Notes: generated from the letters alone by a model not told the origin. A DNA stretch of 64,000 bases from Asterias amurensis (GCF_032118995.1 NC_092669.1:5207501-5271500), one strand, 5' to 3'; positions 36,301 through 48,900 are shown, counted from the first letter of the stretch. Made by a program: numbers and translations.

Positions 36301-36427
36301 GGGTAAGATATTTTCTCAGAATATTCTTTTCATAACCTTTCTAAATTCAATGTTTTCCTTTTTTTTTCAATTTCACAGCCATTCTCGTTCTCATCACCGA
36401 AGGAGTTCCTCCAACGAGAAGGAATAG
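30360..36427 (+). CDS. SR splicing factor, SRSF3/SRSF7-like (second paralog)
   Basis: Four coding exons: 30360-30619, 31309-31578, 35374-35544 and 36379-36427 (249 aa), with the same junction phases as the upstream paralog. A run of 11 glycines follows [19 protein letters not shown] and [11 protein letters not shown]. The knuckle [14 protein letters not shown] is at 128-141, followed by a Gly-rich linker and a long RS domain (exon 3 is almost pure RS and SR dipeptides), ending SSSNEKE. Role as for its neighbour: nuclear pre-mRNA binding and splice control. Intron 2 is 3.8 kb and holds the matching candidate poison exon at 32784. Intron 3 holds a three-copy 106-base repeat. AATAAA at 36595-36600 gives a short 3' UTR. 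The RS domain is much longer than in the first copy, so the two have probably divided functions. Confidence 0.9.
31958..32012. repeat. (TTTG)n microsatellite
   Basis: About thirteen perfect copies of a TTTG unit inside SR gene 2 intron 2. Pieces of the GGGCAAGGGCAC-type repeat flank this part of the intron (about 31090-31230 and 32070-32220). Confidence 0.85.
32784..33234 (+). other. Candidate poison exon in SR gene 2 intron 2
   Basis: The acceptor CACTCAAACTTTTTACAG ends at 32783 and resembles the one in the paralog (CACTCGAACCCCTCTTTACAG). In frame from exon 2 it meets TGA at 32830-32832 after 16 codons. A strong donor, CTAA then GTAAGA, begins at 33235. The length of about 450 is close to the paralog's 500. 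Confidence 0.55.
34413..34777. mobile_element. TTAA MITE, AGGCAGTGGACACTATTGG family
   Basis: TTAA lies at 34409-34412 and 34778-34781. The left end AGGCAGTGGACACTATTGGT is inverted at the right as ATTAGTGTCTACTGCCT. The centre holds an inverted pair around TTTGAGGTCT. It sits in SR gene 2 intron 2. Confidence 0.85.
34922..35293. mobile_element. TTAA MITE, AGGGAAGRTACACG subfamily
   Basis: A relative of the 34413 element with ends AGGGAAGATACACGTTTGGT and ACCAAACGTGTACAGTGCCC. It lies 145 bases downstream, in the same intron. The better copy of this subfamily is at 50046-50413. Confidence 0.75.
35576..35897. repeat. Three tandem copies of a 106-bp unit
   Basis: Copies start at 35576, 35682 and 35788 with GACAATAGTTTACAYGGGAT and are nearly identical. 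They lie 32 bases after the RS exon of SR gene 2, in intron 3. The high identity implies recent expansion. Confidence 0.9.
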
Positions 36428-39400
36428 TTTCATCATTTTACCCAAAATGCCCTTCAGTCCAGCTGTACAGACTGTCAGAGAAATACATGCTATTTGTGAA
36501 GAAAAACAAATTTAAAAAAAAGAAAAAAAATTGAAAAAAAAATGTAAAGCATATCACTTCATGTTAGAAGCGGCAGTCTAACTTAATCTTTAAGAATAAA
36601 ATGGTCAAGGGACCAATTCTTGTGATCTGCTAAGCATGTTTGACAGACTACCAGGTGAATGTATGCGTTTCATATTCTTTGGCTGGTTACCATTGTAAGT
36701 TTGGGATTCGCTAAGCATAACTGACAATCTACCAACTTATTGCATGAATTTTTGTATTGTTAAAAAAAAATTGTCAAAATATCGTCAGAAGAATCCACGA
36801 TTTAAGCAAGAGTTGTTCAGTGTTCACTTGTGTATTTGTCATAGTTCTTGTTACAACCTAAGCGTTCTTGGCTTACACATCTTACATATAAATTGGGGTA
36901 GTTTCATAAAAGCTGTTAAGCAGAAAATGAGTAAATATCTTCGCTAAGCTGAACAGAATTAGGGCGGCACCAGTGGTAACAAATATTAACTTTATAGAAT
37001 GTTAGCTGGTAGCCTGTTTCTGCTTAGCAGTATTTACTGATGCTTATGAACATTTTGCGCTTAGGCTTTATGAAACTTGGCCCAGGGCTGAGCCTGTAAG
37101 CGCTCTGGAGGATGTTACAGAAAAGCAGAGTCATAAAGCTAACGTCTGAAATTATTACACCACCCTGCCCTTTTTCCATTGTAATTAGGCATGATATTTT
37201 TCGTATGGTAATCTGAATTGTTTGTTTATACGCGTTGCTATTTTTACCATGTTTCATTATGGTTTGACACTCAAAGTCTCAACATGGTTATTTTTTAGAT
37301 GTGCACTCTGCAGAAAACATCTCAGCAGCGAAATAAGAGGTTTGAAAAAATAACCCGTTAGTGTTAAAAAAACGGATTATCCAAAAAGAGAGGGGCCTCC
37401 TTCCTTTTTGTAGAAAGAGAGGACGCATAGCATTCTGTATCCCATATCCAACATGGCATCCTAAACCAACATAGCGTTCTATATCGAGCTTGGTGTCCCA
37501 TCCAAAAAGGCGTCACATATCCAACATTGTGACCCATATCCAAAATAATGGTGTCCAATTTCAACATGATGTGTTATATACATACACTGTATATCCACAT
37601 GGTGCGATAAGGACCATGCAATAGGGTCTCATATCGCACTGCTGCTGTTATGGATCCACCAATCGGGGCTCACTTTTAAAGAGCTGCTTAAGCTGAGTAT
37701 ACTAGTGCTTACAAATTTACTGCTTAGCAACAAAAGAAGCCGGAAACCAGTCGAAGAATAAACATGTGACATGCTATTTTGGCTGGTAACCTTATTCTGA
37801 TAGCACAATTTACGCATTTACAGTGTAATGTAAGCAACTTGTTTGCACTAAAAGAAGCGCTTGTAATTTTCGGTCCCAAAACTTGGATGAAAGTTTGGTT
37901 CAAGTTTGCTTGAATATATCAAAGATGCATGTTGGTTGAACTAAACAGGATACATGAAGGTTTCAACTGTTCCTTAAATTTCAGTATCATGTCTGTGTAA
38001 TAAAGTAGCTTAGAGTTATCGCATCTTGGGTGTGTTTCGAGTTGTCCACAAGTTCCATTTGACAGTAGCAAAAGAATGTTATAACATGTAAAGGTTTTAT
38101 AACCAAAAGCCCAGAATTTAATGTCAAAGTTTACCATTGATTTCATTTTTACTAAGAAGCTAAATTTACCACTGGTTTACCTGTGATGCGCTCTTAAAAG
38201 TAGCCACTGAAAAGAAATGAAAATAAAATTATTAAATGTATTGAGCATTTTTAAGTGAAAACATGTGTACAGTTCAAAGCACTCCTTTTTATTGGTTCAG
38301 ATGTAATGCTTTTTCTTTTCTGCGGAGAAATTAATTTTGGGTATTTTTGCTCCACGTTTTTAAAAAGTAACATGGTCAGTGATTTTGGATATAGGAGGGG
38401 CCTAATGATTGCTTGTTTCTTCAGTCACATTTCTTGACGAATTGGATGTAAATTAATTTTGGTGTTAGCACTGTATACTCGGTACTTTCCCGGCATGTTA
38501 CTCGGGTGGATTGGATGTAGTACGTTTTCAGTCGCAGGCATTGCCTGTATAAATTGCAGACTGCCAAATTGTATTGAGCTGAGTAAGCACATGTATTTGC
38601 TAAGCATAACAAAAATTAAGGTTACCAGCCAAAGAACTTTCATTTACGCTCTGTATGTGACTGGTATCCTGCTAATAATTGCCTAGCAGCAAAATGTAAA
38701 CCAAAATTATTTTGAAATTGAGGCTTGATGATCGATCACACTTAATTTACAATCGTCCAAAAAGCAAAAAAAATTATGTCCAACAGCGAGAGGTGAAAAG
38801 AAGGTTTCTCATTGGCCCATCACGTTCATTTTCCATTTTTTTCTTCGTCGTTTTTACCTTTAAGATTACAGGGTGATAATGATGTCACTGATTAAAGCCG
38901 GTTCATACTTACTGCGGATGCGTAGCGAATTTTGGTGACATAATAATCTGTATGCGCTCCCCTCCAAACTGTGACGCAAGTTAATTCATTTTGCACCAAG
39001 CATTTGCAAGCAGCATGAACCAGAGTTAAGTTCTAAATGTGTTTCACTCAACCCAGAGAAAGTTCGAATCAGTACCTACAAGTACATGTACCCCAGATTT
39101 TTTTCAAGGTAGGAATACAAAATATAAAAAACAAACACAAATGATTATTTTTTTTTTAAGCAGAGTTCTCACACAATTTTGTTTTAGGAAAATGGTTTAG
39201 GTATTTTTGTTTTTTGTTTTAATCGTGTGATATGTTAACTTTTCTTTGCGTACACTGTGCTTTATAACTGTTTCTACCTTATGCTCTATACGTGTTAAGT
39301 ATGTGCATTATTTTTAAAAATTTTGTGACGTTACATTACTGTTAAAAAAATAAATGATTAGTTTTTGTGACGGGTTACAGATGTGTCTTGTGTTCAACAC

Positions 39401-39558
39401 CGATTTGTAATTGAAGCAATATCTAGGTTGGTTTTTGCATTTAATTTTTTCACAAAAATGGGACAAACTCCCCAGGAAGATGACATTGTAGCATGTCACA
39501 CACTTACATGTTTGTTCGGATAAGAGATGCAACTCCTCGCGATGAATTACTCATTTAA

Positions 39559-39882
39559 AGCCATTGGACACTTTCTGGACAGAACAGAAATTAACTTACA
39601 GGGTTTACAGAAGGTAATGGTGAAAGACTTCCCTTGAAATATGATTCCATGAAATGCTTTACTTTTTGAGAAAACATTAAAACAATTATCAATTCTCGAT
39701 ATAGAGAATATCGGAACACATGTCATGACACGCCGAAACGTGCAGAAACAAGGGTGGGTTTTCCCGTTATTTTCTCCCGATGACCGATTGAGCCTAAATT
39801 TTCACAGGTTTGTTATTTTACATATAATGTGATACACAATGTGTGGGCCTTTGCACAATACTGTTAACCGATGTCAATTGCT
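39559..39882. mobile_element. TTAA MITE, AGCCATTGGAC family
   Basis: TTAA lies at 39555-39558 and 39883-39886. It starts AGCCATTGGACACTTTCTGG and has the family words GGGTTTACAGAAGGTAATGG and CATGACACGCCGAAACG. A truncated GGCACTGG-type element follows at about 39955-40245. Confidence 0.75.
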
Positions 39883-41210
39883 TTAATTAGCAATTGGCTT
39901 TGAGAGATTTCCCATTCAGAGCTAAAAATCATGTTTGCATTTCAATTTATTTAAAGACACTTGACACCTTTGGTATAATTGTCAAAGACCAGTTTTCAAC
40001 ATATGCACAAAATGACAAACCAGTGAAAATTTGAACTCAATTGTTCGTCAAAAATGCGAGATAATAATGGAATAAAAAACGCCCTTGTCACACGGAGTTG
40101 TGTGCTTGATTTTGAGACCCCGCGTGAGGTCTCAAAATCAGTTCAAATATTTTACTGAGAAAAACAGTGTTTATACTATCAACAGCTCCATTCCTTGTTA
40201 CTGGATAGCTTTTTATGCTAACAATTAATTTCAGTAATTACCAAGCAGGTCTAGGTGAGGCCCTCCCTCTTCCCCCTCCCCTTCCCCCCTCCCCCGGGCC
40301 TTGAATATTATGTCTGTGATAGTTGGAAACTCGATTGGAGTAGCCTCCATCCTAGGTCTGCCCCTCTAAGTTTCCTTCCCTGGGTGACCCTTACTTAAAA
40401 TCCAAACATTTGTAGAACCACCCCCTCCCCCCTCAAACATAAAGTGATACTATTGACTAATCCTACCTCCATGGTGATAAGACTTTGAAACTAAAGTAAG
40501 ACTAGCTGCAACAGCCAATAAACAAGTCACACAATTTTGTAATTTTCAAGTTACCTTTTAATCACTTAATCTCTCTTTGATATAGAATTTGTTGCTACTG
40601 CATGTACACACCTATAATTAAACAACACCAGCTAAAATTTCAAAACAACTGTTCATTAGTAATGAATAAAATAACATTTATGGTGTACTGATTTTAAAAA
40701 ATAACTCCATACTCTTTCATTTAATATATATAATAAGTAATACTCTTCCAAAATAATCATGTACAATTCAGACAAATCTAAAGGATTTTTTACAAATAAT
40801 TCCAGCTTTCTAGACCACAGCTAATCCACACCCAAATTTCAATGGGAGACTAAGGAACACTAGGTGGCAGCAGACTTAAGCCCAATTCCTGCAAAGGCGT
40901 CACAAATTCGCAACGAATAATTCGCAGCAATTGAGCTGTGTTCAACTCTCTTGCGAATATTGCAGCGTAAACAGAGTTGTGACGTCAAATTTGCTTCGCA
41001 TGAAGTATGAACCTGGCTTTACCAGGTATGTCTCCATGTTTACTAGTTCTGAGCATGCGCTTTACCTATGGATTTACAATTAACCCACAGCCACCTAGTG
41101 TCCTAAACGTCCCCCATTCAAAGCTGAAGATAATGCTTTTAATGTACCTCTCTTCTCTCTGAAAAAAAAACCCATGCAAATGCTTTGCTGAATTTCAAGA
41201 CATCTCCAGC

Positions 41211-41727
41211 AATAAGCCATTTGTGAGTTAGATTTGAATAATGTCTGGTACAATGACTTGCTTAGCAAAGTTACCACTACATTTGAATACCTCAGACTAT
41301 GGAGACAGTTACCATGTCACATGATTGGGGGCGAGCCTTTTTTATGGCTACCTCAAGATTGTGCCGTATACATCAATTAAGAATAAGCCACTTTGGAGTT
41401 CCAGCTGCGCATGTCTGTTACTGCTGACAACGCATGTTGTCTATCTCCAATAACCTTTTGACAATACCAGCGCGTATTGTCAAAAGGTTACGGGAGATAG
41501 ACAAAATCCGTTGTCAGCAGTAACAGACATGCGCCACTGACATTCCGAAGTGGCTTTTTGTGTAGGATGGGTTTCACCATCTCTTACGTATCTACGCAAA
41601 AGCTTGCCCGAATCATGTGACATAGCAACTGTACAACTCTATAGTCTGAGGAATTCTAAAGAGGTGACTTTCAAGCACTTCATTGTACCAGACAACATAT
41701 AAATCTGACACGCAAATGGCTTATTAT
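41211..41727. repeat. Large fold-back element, about 515 bp
   Basis: The arms run inward from ATAAGCCATTTG and GTCTGGTACAATGA on the left to their inverses near 41680-41727. The match continues through CCTCAGACTAT (about 41290) and its inverse (about 41645). The core is a near-perfect hairpin of TGTCTGTTACTGCTGAC and ACCTTTTGACAATAC. Nearly the whole element could form one long stem. Confidence 0.75.
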
Positions 41728-41892
41728 ACATGCTAATATGACACACTTTATGTTCTACATATTCATAGTTTTTAATTTATTCATAATGATTAATACCTTA
41801 TAAACTGATCCATTACACTCCGACCACCATAGTAACTGTTACCATAGCAACTGCCTCCCAAAAGTACAATTCAGTAAAAGAAGCGCATGGAA

Positions 41893-42352
41893 TTGTCGTG
41901 GAGCGCCAAATTCAAACTCTGTGTTTCTGATCAGCAGATAGTGGGTTCGAGTCCCATTCATGACACTTGTGTCCCCAATTGCAAGCAAGACACTTAACCA
42001 TTGCCTCGCCCTTCAGATGCGACATAAACGATTGGTCCCTAGTGTTGTGTAACGCATTAACCTATCTTTCTGAAAGTTTGTATATACCTTGTTTGGTATG
42101 GTAGATACGTGCGCTATAATAAGACTTCGTTATTATTATTTTGATCGAAAAGAGAAGGGGCTCGCCCAGTGTTCCTGGTTTGATTGGCTGCATATTGCGC
42201 CACAGCACCTTGTAAACCTTACATGGAGTTGTGTAAAAGGAGTACATGTAGGTCTCATAAATCAAATGTAGGAAATACTGTATGTTGAAGCGCTTTGAGC
42301 ATCACTGAGTCCCAGATATGCACACTATATAAGAACCCACTATTATTGTTGT
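41893..42352 (+). mobile_element. tRNA-headed SINE, diverged copy
   Basis: The head has TGTTTCTGATCAGCAG then GGGTTCGAGTCCC (B-box). The body has AAAAGAGAAGGGGCTCGCCC and the tail GAGCATCACTGAGTCCC then CTATATAAGAACC and TTATT repeats. An extra tail-like block at 42066-42143 interrupts it. Confidence 0.7.
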
Positions 42353-42544
42353 ATTAACAAATGCCCGGTTTTATACATGGAGGTTTGCACCGCATTGCGT
42401 CAAAATCAGCACGCCATCATGATTACCAATGTTGCTTAGACTCGAATGCAACTCGAACCCTTTGCGTGCTGATCATGCTCTTGGGGACAGGCATGGTTGT
42501 TGGTTATTCGGGTTCGGAGCTTACTGGATACACTAAGTCTGAAG

Positions 42545-42946
42545 TGTCGTGGCCGAGCGGTTAAGAGCACCGAATTCAAACTCTGGTGTTTCTGATCAGC
42601 AGAGTGTGGGTTCGAATCCCCAGCCGTGACACTTGTGTCCTTAAGCAAGACACTTCACCATTGCTTCATCCTTCGGATGGGACGTTAAGCAGTTGGTCCC
42701 ATGTGTTATGTAACACATGTAAAAGAACCCAGTGCACTTATCGAAAAGAGAAGGGGTTCGCCCCGGTGTTCCTGGTCCGATCGGCAGCAAATTGCACCAC
42801 AGCACCTTGTCAAACATTACATGGTGCTATCAGAATTAGGTGTAATAATTCAAAACGCAGTCCCACATCTTGCAGGAAATACTGTATGTTACAGCGCCAG
42901 GAGCGTCACTGAGTGACGGGCGTGTGCGCTATATAAGAAGCCACAA

Positions 42947-42990
<44 letters not shown>
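42545..42990 (+). mobile_element. tRNA-headed SINE, best copy
   Basis: A-box TGGCCGAGCGG and B-box GGTTCGAATCC mark a head derived from a Ser/Leu-type tRNA. The body holds CTTCGGATGGGACGTTAAGC and the tail has GCGCTATATAAGAAG then a (TTA)n run of about 40 bases, as in SINEs that borrow a CR1/L2-type LINE tail. Fragments lie at 3779 (minus), 47704-47890 (minus), about 51050-51340 (minus) and 53215-53812 (plus, interrupted). Confidence 0.8.
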
Positions 42991-44309
42991 TCTAGCACAC
43001 ACCATTCCAAATGTTCTTAAACTTGCATTTTGAAATCTAGAAAGAGTTCAACAGAACTTTGAAAGAGCACTTATACTATTACTTTACAAGTAAAATTTCA
43101 ACCAGGATTTAATTTCATCCAGTAACACAAAGTTGGACATTTTAGGTTCAAACTGCAAATCAAAGCAGTCACTGAAGAGGTAATGATTTGAGGTAGGTAC
43201 ATTAAGTCCAGGATTCAAACACTTTCTATAATTGATATTTTTCTTACACTGGTGTTTAAACTTAAGTACATGTAGGAAATCAAGTACTGAACAATTCAGC
43301 AACTTTGAAGTTGATTTAAAATGATGAAACTAAGGTGAGGCGATAATTTTCTGTTAAGAATCATTTGTACAGTAACCATTTAAAAATTGTTACCTATTAT
43401 GCATAACTAGGTTAGGCTGTTTCTGAATTGGCGGCTACAGCATGGTTTTTGCTGTTGCTAAGTGTGTGTCTAAGGGCATCCTATACTTCAACACACGATG
43501 ACATGGAAATCTAGCCGTAGCCGTAGCATGTAGCCGCTGATTCAGACACCGCCTTATTCTTTGAAGTTTACCCACAACCTGTAAAATTTATTTTAGTTTT
43601 TAAGTTTAAATCAAAGTAATGCACACTCGAGTTTAATGTACGAAGGAATATGGGAGAAACTATTTCTTTATTATTACTGTATGTTAAGGAAAAACTGCAG
43701 CAGTTAAATTAAAAATTAGCTGAAATTTTTTCTTAAATTAGTGTTTAAATTAAAATAATAAGTGCTTTATACTATTATATTTATTACTGTTTAATTTTAA
43801 GAAAGCATGTTAAAATAAGGTTGGTTCAGATAAAAGAACAATGTTTAAAAAGGTGGGACTATTAAAATACTTCTTGGCTGGCATCTTTCAACTTTTACTA
43901 CATAAAAAATTGTAGGATAGCATGGGGTTGGTCCCCTTTACTAATAATGGGTTAACATAACCTAGGAAGAATGACCACAATTTATTGTGATGTGATAAAA
44001 CAAAATCCTTTGTTGTTCGACCCAGGTAATTTTTACATTTGTTTTTACATTTGAAAAGAGCGTTCATTGCTTAAGTACTGTTAAAACCTCCATGCTGATA
44101 CGGTTGTTTCAAAACTTGTGAAAGTGGAAACACCAGGGGGTCTATTCACATAGATAGTCCTAACTTAGGACTAGTCCTAGGACTCTTAAGGAGTTATTAA
44201 AATCTTCGAAGGCTATTCCTAAGTTAGAGATAAGACGAGTCTTAACTTTTTTTTTAATCCACCCCAGAGACGCAAATAGTAAAACTGAGTTGTTTATTGA
44301 AAACACATT

Positions 44310-44562
44310 GGGTGCGTTCGTTTAGCTTCCCTGGGTCGACCCCGGTCTGCGCCCGGTGCGTTTCCAATAGCTTTGACATCATTACAGGGGCTCACCCAGG
44401 TCAGCCCCAAGTGCCCTGCTTGTGGAGTGGGTCACTTTGGGGCTGGCACCAGGTGCATGACGTCACCACAAGAGGGTGAGTGATCGTTCGATTAGCTCTT
44501 GTCAGGGGCTCACCCGACGAAGCACAGCGGGGTCGACACAGGGAAGCTAATCGAACACACCC
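44310..44562. mobile_element. Fold-back element, GGGTGCGTTCGTTTAGC family
   Basis: The left end GGGTGCGTTCGTTTAGCTTC pairs with the right end GAAGCTAATCGAACACACCC. A second inner pair lies around GGGGCTCACCC. The same arrangement is at 61380-61613 in RPS13 intron 2. Confidence 0.75.
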
Positions 44563-45279
44563 ATTGGCACATTCTCTTTAAATGCCATTGTTAACCCTTT
44601 TCGGAGATTATTTATCAGGATGGAAAGTGCCAATTATTGTTGCATATTGTTGCGTTTAAATTTACACAACAAATATTTTGAAAGTTTTCACCCCTGTTGA
44701 CCTGTTTCACCATACTGATATTTTCAACAAAATACTCATTTAGCTTGATCACATCACAGTTATTTCTCAGATGCACTGTAAATTTGTTAAATTTAATATT
44801 TCAGCATTTATTCTAAGGCATGAAAACCATTTTTCTGACTTGTAAGCGGACTTACTAAAAAAAATACAAGGTTTCTAAGCTTACAAACCGGCGATATCTT
44901 TGGTTTTATTTTATTATTCTCCGCATTATAGGCCTACTGGTCTAACTATCGTTATTAGAGTTTTATTTCATTTATTTATCCTTCGAGAAAGAATCTGCTA
45001 GGGTCGAAATGACAGACTATTAAATATTTTTTGCATTCAATTATTTTTGCGAGAGCCAAGGATTCTCAGAAAAGCGAACTTACTCACTATACAAGCCTAG
45101 AGAAGATAAGGAAGTTTATAGTTTTTGGAGGAAAATCCCAGGGAATAATTCCAGGGAAAACTCACACCATATGGTGCCCTCGGTGGGATTCAAACCGGAA
45201 TCCCAGAGGTGAAAGGGGAGGAAGGCACTTTGCATACCTGACTGCCAGTTTGAAATAGAACTTACAAATGGCACTCAGA

Positions 45280-45651
45280 GGCACTGGGCACATTTTGGTA
45301 ATTACTAAAGAAATATTTATTACCACAAAACCTTACTTGATGACGAGCGGCGGAGAGTTGTTGATAGTGTACAACATTGTGAGAAACAAATCCCACTGAA
45401 GTAACATAGTTTTTGAGAAAGAGAGGTAATTTCTCACTAAAATAATTGAATCTGAGGAAGACTTCAGTTCTAAAGCGTTGCTCATGCATCTGAAAGCACA
45501 CACATTTAAATTGAGGGGGTCTCTTTTTTCATTTTTTTTTTGCAATTTCGATGAGCCCAAAATTAAAAAAGGTTTGTTATTTTATGCATAAGTTGGGATG
45601 CACCAAGTGAGAATACTGATATTTGACAATTACCAATAGTGTCCAGTGTCT
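45280..45651. mobile_element. TTAA MITE, GGCACTGG family
   Basis: The left end GGCACTGGGCACATTTTGGT and right end ACCAATAGTGTCCAGTGTCT are inverted. The right TTAA at 45652-45655 is also the left TTAA of the next element. Confidence 0.75.
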
Positions 45652-45655
45652 TTAA

Positions 45656-45940
45656 AGGCACTTATGGAAACCTTTGGTAATTGTATAATAACAAAATAAA
45701 AGAAAAAAATACCCGTTGCAAAAATTGGTGTGCTTCCAGATGCTTTAAAAAAAAAGGATTCTGACATCTTTTAGTATTTGAGTGAGAAAAACCTCTTTCT
45801 CAAAAACTATGTAACTTTATAGAGGGAGCTGTTTCTTGCAATTTTTTATTTTATTCTATCAACAGCTCTCCATTGCTTGTTACCAAGTGAGTTGTACACT
45901 GACAACTATTCTGAGTAATTATCAAACGTGTCCAGTGCCT
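45656..45940. mobile_element. TTAA MITE adjoining the glycogen synthase stop codon
   Basis: TTAA lies at 45652-45655 and 45941-45944, with right end CAAACGTGTCCAGTGCCT. The element begins about 36 bases after the glycogen synthase stop codon, so it probably lies within or replaces its 3' UTR. Confidence 0.75.
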
Positions 45941-45979
45941 TTAAAGATGATGGATTCATGCAAAGGTCTTGATACTTAT

Positions 45980-48900
45980 TTATTTTTCGTCTTCATCATC
46001 GTCTTCTTCTTCTTCTGTAGATGTGACAGGGGTTGATGCTCGGGAGCTGTTGGGAGAGGGCGGGGCTGAGGCTGGTCTTGGGTATCTCATCGTCTGAAAG
46101 ATAAACAATTACTCAACATTTGACTTTCATATACATATAAACCAAAAAGGAAACTTTTTTTTAATACTGGGTAAATATTAAACGCTCAGTTGGAAGAGCA
46201 CCGGTACGTTTATCCGGAGGTCAGTGGTTCGATCCCCACTCTTGTAAATTTTATTTGTTCAACCCAAAATCACTTGCAATATACCCAGTCAGTTTCACTT
46301 GTGGTTTAACATTATTTGGTATATGAAACAAAAGTTGCATCCCCTTAAGGGTGATCCCCTGGCTGCTGCTTCCCAGGTTGTATCCTAATTTGAGTGTGAT
46401 CCCTGGCTACACGGCAGTTAACAGTTGTATGGCTTTTGACTGGCACCCCTGAATAAACATTTTCGATTTTTAGGGCTAGATAGCTCAGTTGTTAGAGCCC
46501 CGGTACGTTAAACCGAAGGTCTATGGTTCGAGTCCCACTCTAGTCAATGTTTTTTTTCAACCCAAATCAAATTTGACATTGTTAAACTTTTGATGTCTTG
46601 GAATTAAACTGCTTATACCGGTGTTGGGTTCCCTACACTTCCAGTAACAACAATTACCCCAAAACTGGATACACCCATAACAGGTGCCCTGCCCTTTTAA
46701 ACTGATATGACTGCTTACCATTTGATCTCCATTGTTCCCGTATAGGCTTTCAAATACTTCAGGATGGGTTTTGTGGAGAGCCAAGTAGCGAGCTTTCCTG
46801 TAATACTGAAAAAGACAAACAGGGAAGAAGAAAATTACTGATTTATCATCAAATTCTCAAGAGTGATTTACTTGAAACATTCCTTTGTTCTAACTTAATT
46901 TATTCCTTTAAAGCCATTGGACCCTTTCGGTAAACAGTATTGTCCAAGGCCCACACTTCGTGTATCACAACTTCGTGTCATGACATGTGTTTAAAATAAA
47001 TCTGTAATTCTCGTTAACGAGAATTGATATTGTTTTACTGTTTTCTCAAAAAGTAAAACAACTTAAAAATATGGAATATGGAATAATATTTCAAGAGAAG
47101 TATTTCACCACTACCTTCTGTAAACCCTGTAAGTTGTTTGTAAATCTGTGAACTTTCTTTTGTTCCTGTACCGAAAGGGTCCAATGGCTTTAAACCATCT
47201 CAGCTCCCTAAAGAGTAAACAGCATGTGCAACAAATATGCTCTACTCGATCAGCTAAATCAATCACAAGAACCATCTCTGCCCTCACATTAACCCTTGAG
47301 TTGGATGAGAGTAGCAATTATAGTTAAAGGCAATAGACACTATTGGTAATTGTCAAAGACTAGCCTTCACAGTTGGTGTATCTCAACATATGCATAAAAT
47401 AACAAACATGTGAAAATTTGAGCTCAATCGGTCATCGAAGTTGCGAGATAATAATGAAAGAAAATAACCCTTAGTCACACGAAGTTCTGTGCGTTTAGAT
47501 GGTTGATTTTGAGACCTCAAGTTCTAAACTTGAGGTCTCGAAATCAAATTCAGGGAAAATTATTGGGAAAACTATGGCACTTCAGAGGGAGTCGTTTCTC
47601 ACAATGTTTTATACCATCAACCTCTCCCCATTACTTGTCACCAAAAAAGGTTTTATGGCAATAATTAATTTGAGTAATTACCAATAGTGTCCACTGCCTT
47701 TAAGTGTCTTGCTCAGGGACACAAGTGTCATGACCGGGATTTGAACCCACACTCTGCTGAAAAGAAGCATCACAGCTTCAGTTTGATTAGTATAGTTAAG
47801 TGTCTTGCTCGGGGACTCGGACCCACCCTCTGCGGAATAGAAACACAAGAGCTTGAGTTCAGAGCTCTTAACTGCTCCGCCACGCCACTTGTGAAATATA
47901 ATTGATTTGTAACCTTCAGAACTTAAAGAGTAGTTACTTACAATTCCTAAGCTCTTCCAGTCGAGTAACTCACTAAGACGCTCAGTTCTGTTCCGCTGGA
48001 GGATTCTTTGCCGTCTTGAAAGCTGACAGAACTCATACAAGAACTACAAACAAGAAAACAACTTAAAAATATCAGTCTTTGACCAAAAGTGGAAATAAAA
48101 TAAAACAACAGTTACAAAGTTAGTACAAAATGGAGTCTCACTTGTCACTTTAGGGCCTTTTTCATAGCTCTGCCTACTGCGCCTTGGAACACCCAGCAGG
48201 GTGGATACGTGCGCATGACAAGTATTATTACCATTATTATTATTATCATGTAAGAAAAGAATTGGCGTTTATGGAAGCTTGTGCACATGTGCTCTCTGCA
48301 CTTCTAGGCATTCTTTCCTTACACACAGAAATTTGGCGCTTGCACAGTAAGCGGAGAATGGTGATCCTAAGCGCAGAGTTCGGCGGTGAGCAGAGCCAGG
48401 AACTAGGTAGGGCCCTGTTCACACATTTATTCATGGGCCATGTTCTCCCACATCTTCTCATCCCTTCACTGTATCTGTTTCAAAGACCAGTACTGTGAGA
48501 TATTCTATATTTTCTTTTCTTCCCCCTTCCCCCTCCCCCCCCTTCTATTGGTGCACAGCAAAAAGCAGACTGCCAGCTTAAGTTGCATGTCATATTTAAC
48601 TGGTTCCCTGCTTTATTTTGATGAACAACTGAACAACTTTTTTCTTCTTTGCACATTTGAACATCCGCAGATGGAGAGTGTGCGCAATAGACACACAAGC
48701 TTTTATATTTGACGTACCCTTGCCAATTGGTTGATAGATTCATTGGGCGCTTTGAACTTTCTGTCGACGATGTAGATACCGTATGAAGTAGGATCGGCGA
48801 CGTGTTGCTCCATGAAACAACCAAAACCAGAGAGGTTCGTTGAGACACTCGGAATACCCATCACAGTGCACTCGGCTGTCACAAATGAGAATAAATTATA

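Larger units (their letters stand above)
36621..45979. other. Intergenic, SR gene 2 to glycogen synthase
   Basis: No coding gene is supported. The region is built from MITEs, SINEs and fold-back elements, the better ones listed separately. Other recognisable pieces: a GGTTCATACTT-type element at about 38890-39025 and its kin at about 33645-33775 and 40870-41022; a TTAAGCAG/CTGCTTA-type element at about 36896-37086; fold-back pieces at 43410-43560 and 44140-44260; and pyrimidine-rich tracts near 40260. Confidence 0.55.

Noticed and set aside
46470-46548. Functional tRNA-Asn gene
   Set aside because: Acceptor and anticodon stems have mismatches, and the downstream sequence is shared with another copy at 46185, so it is a SINE.
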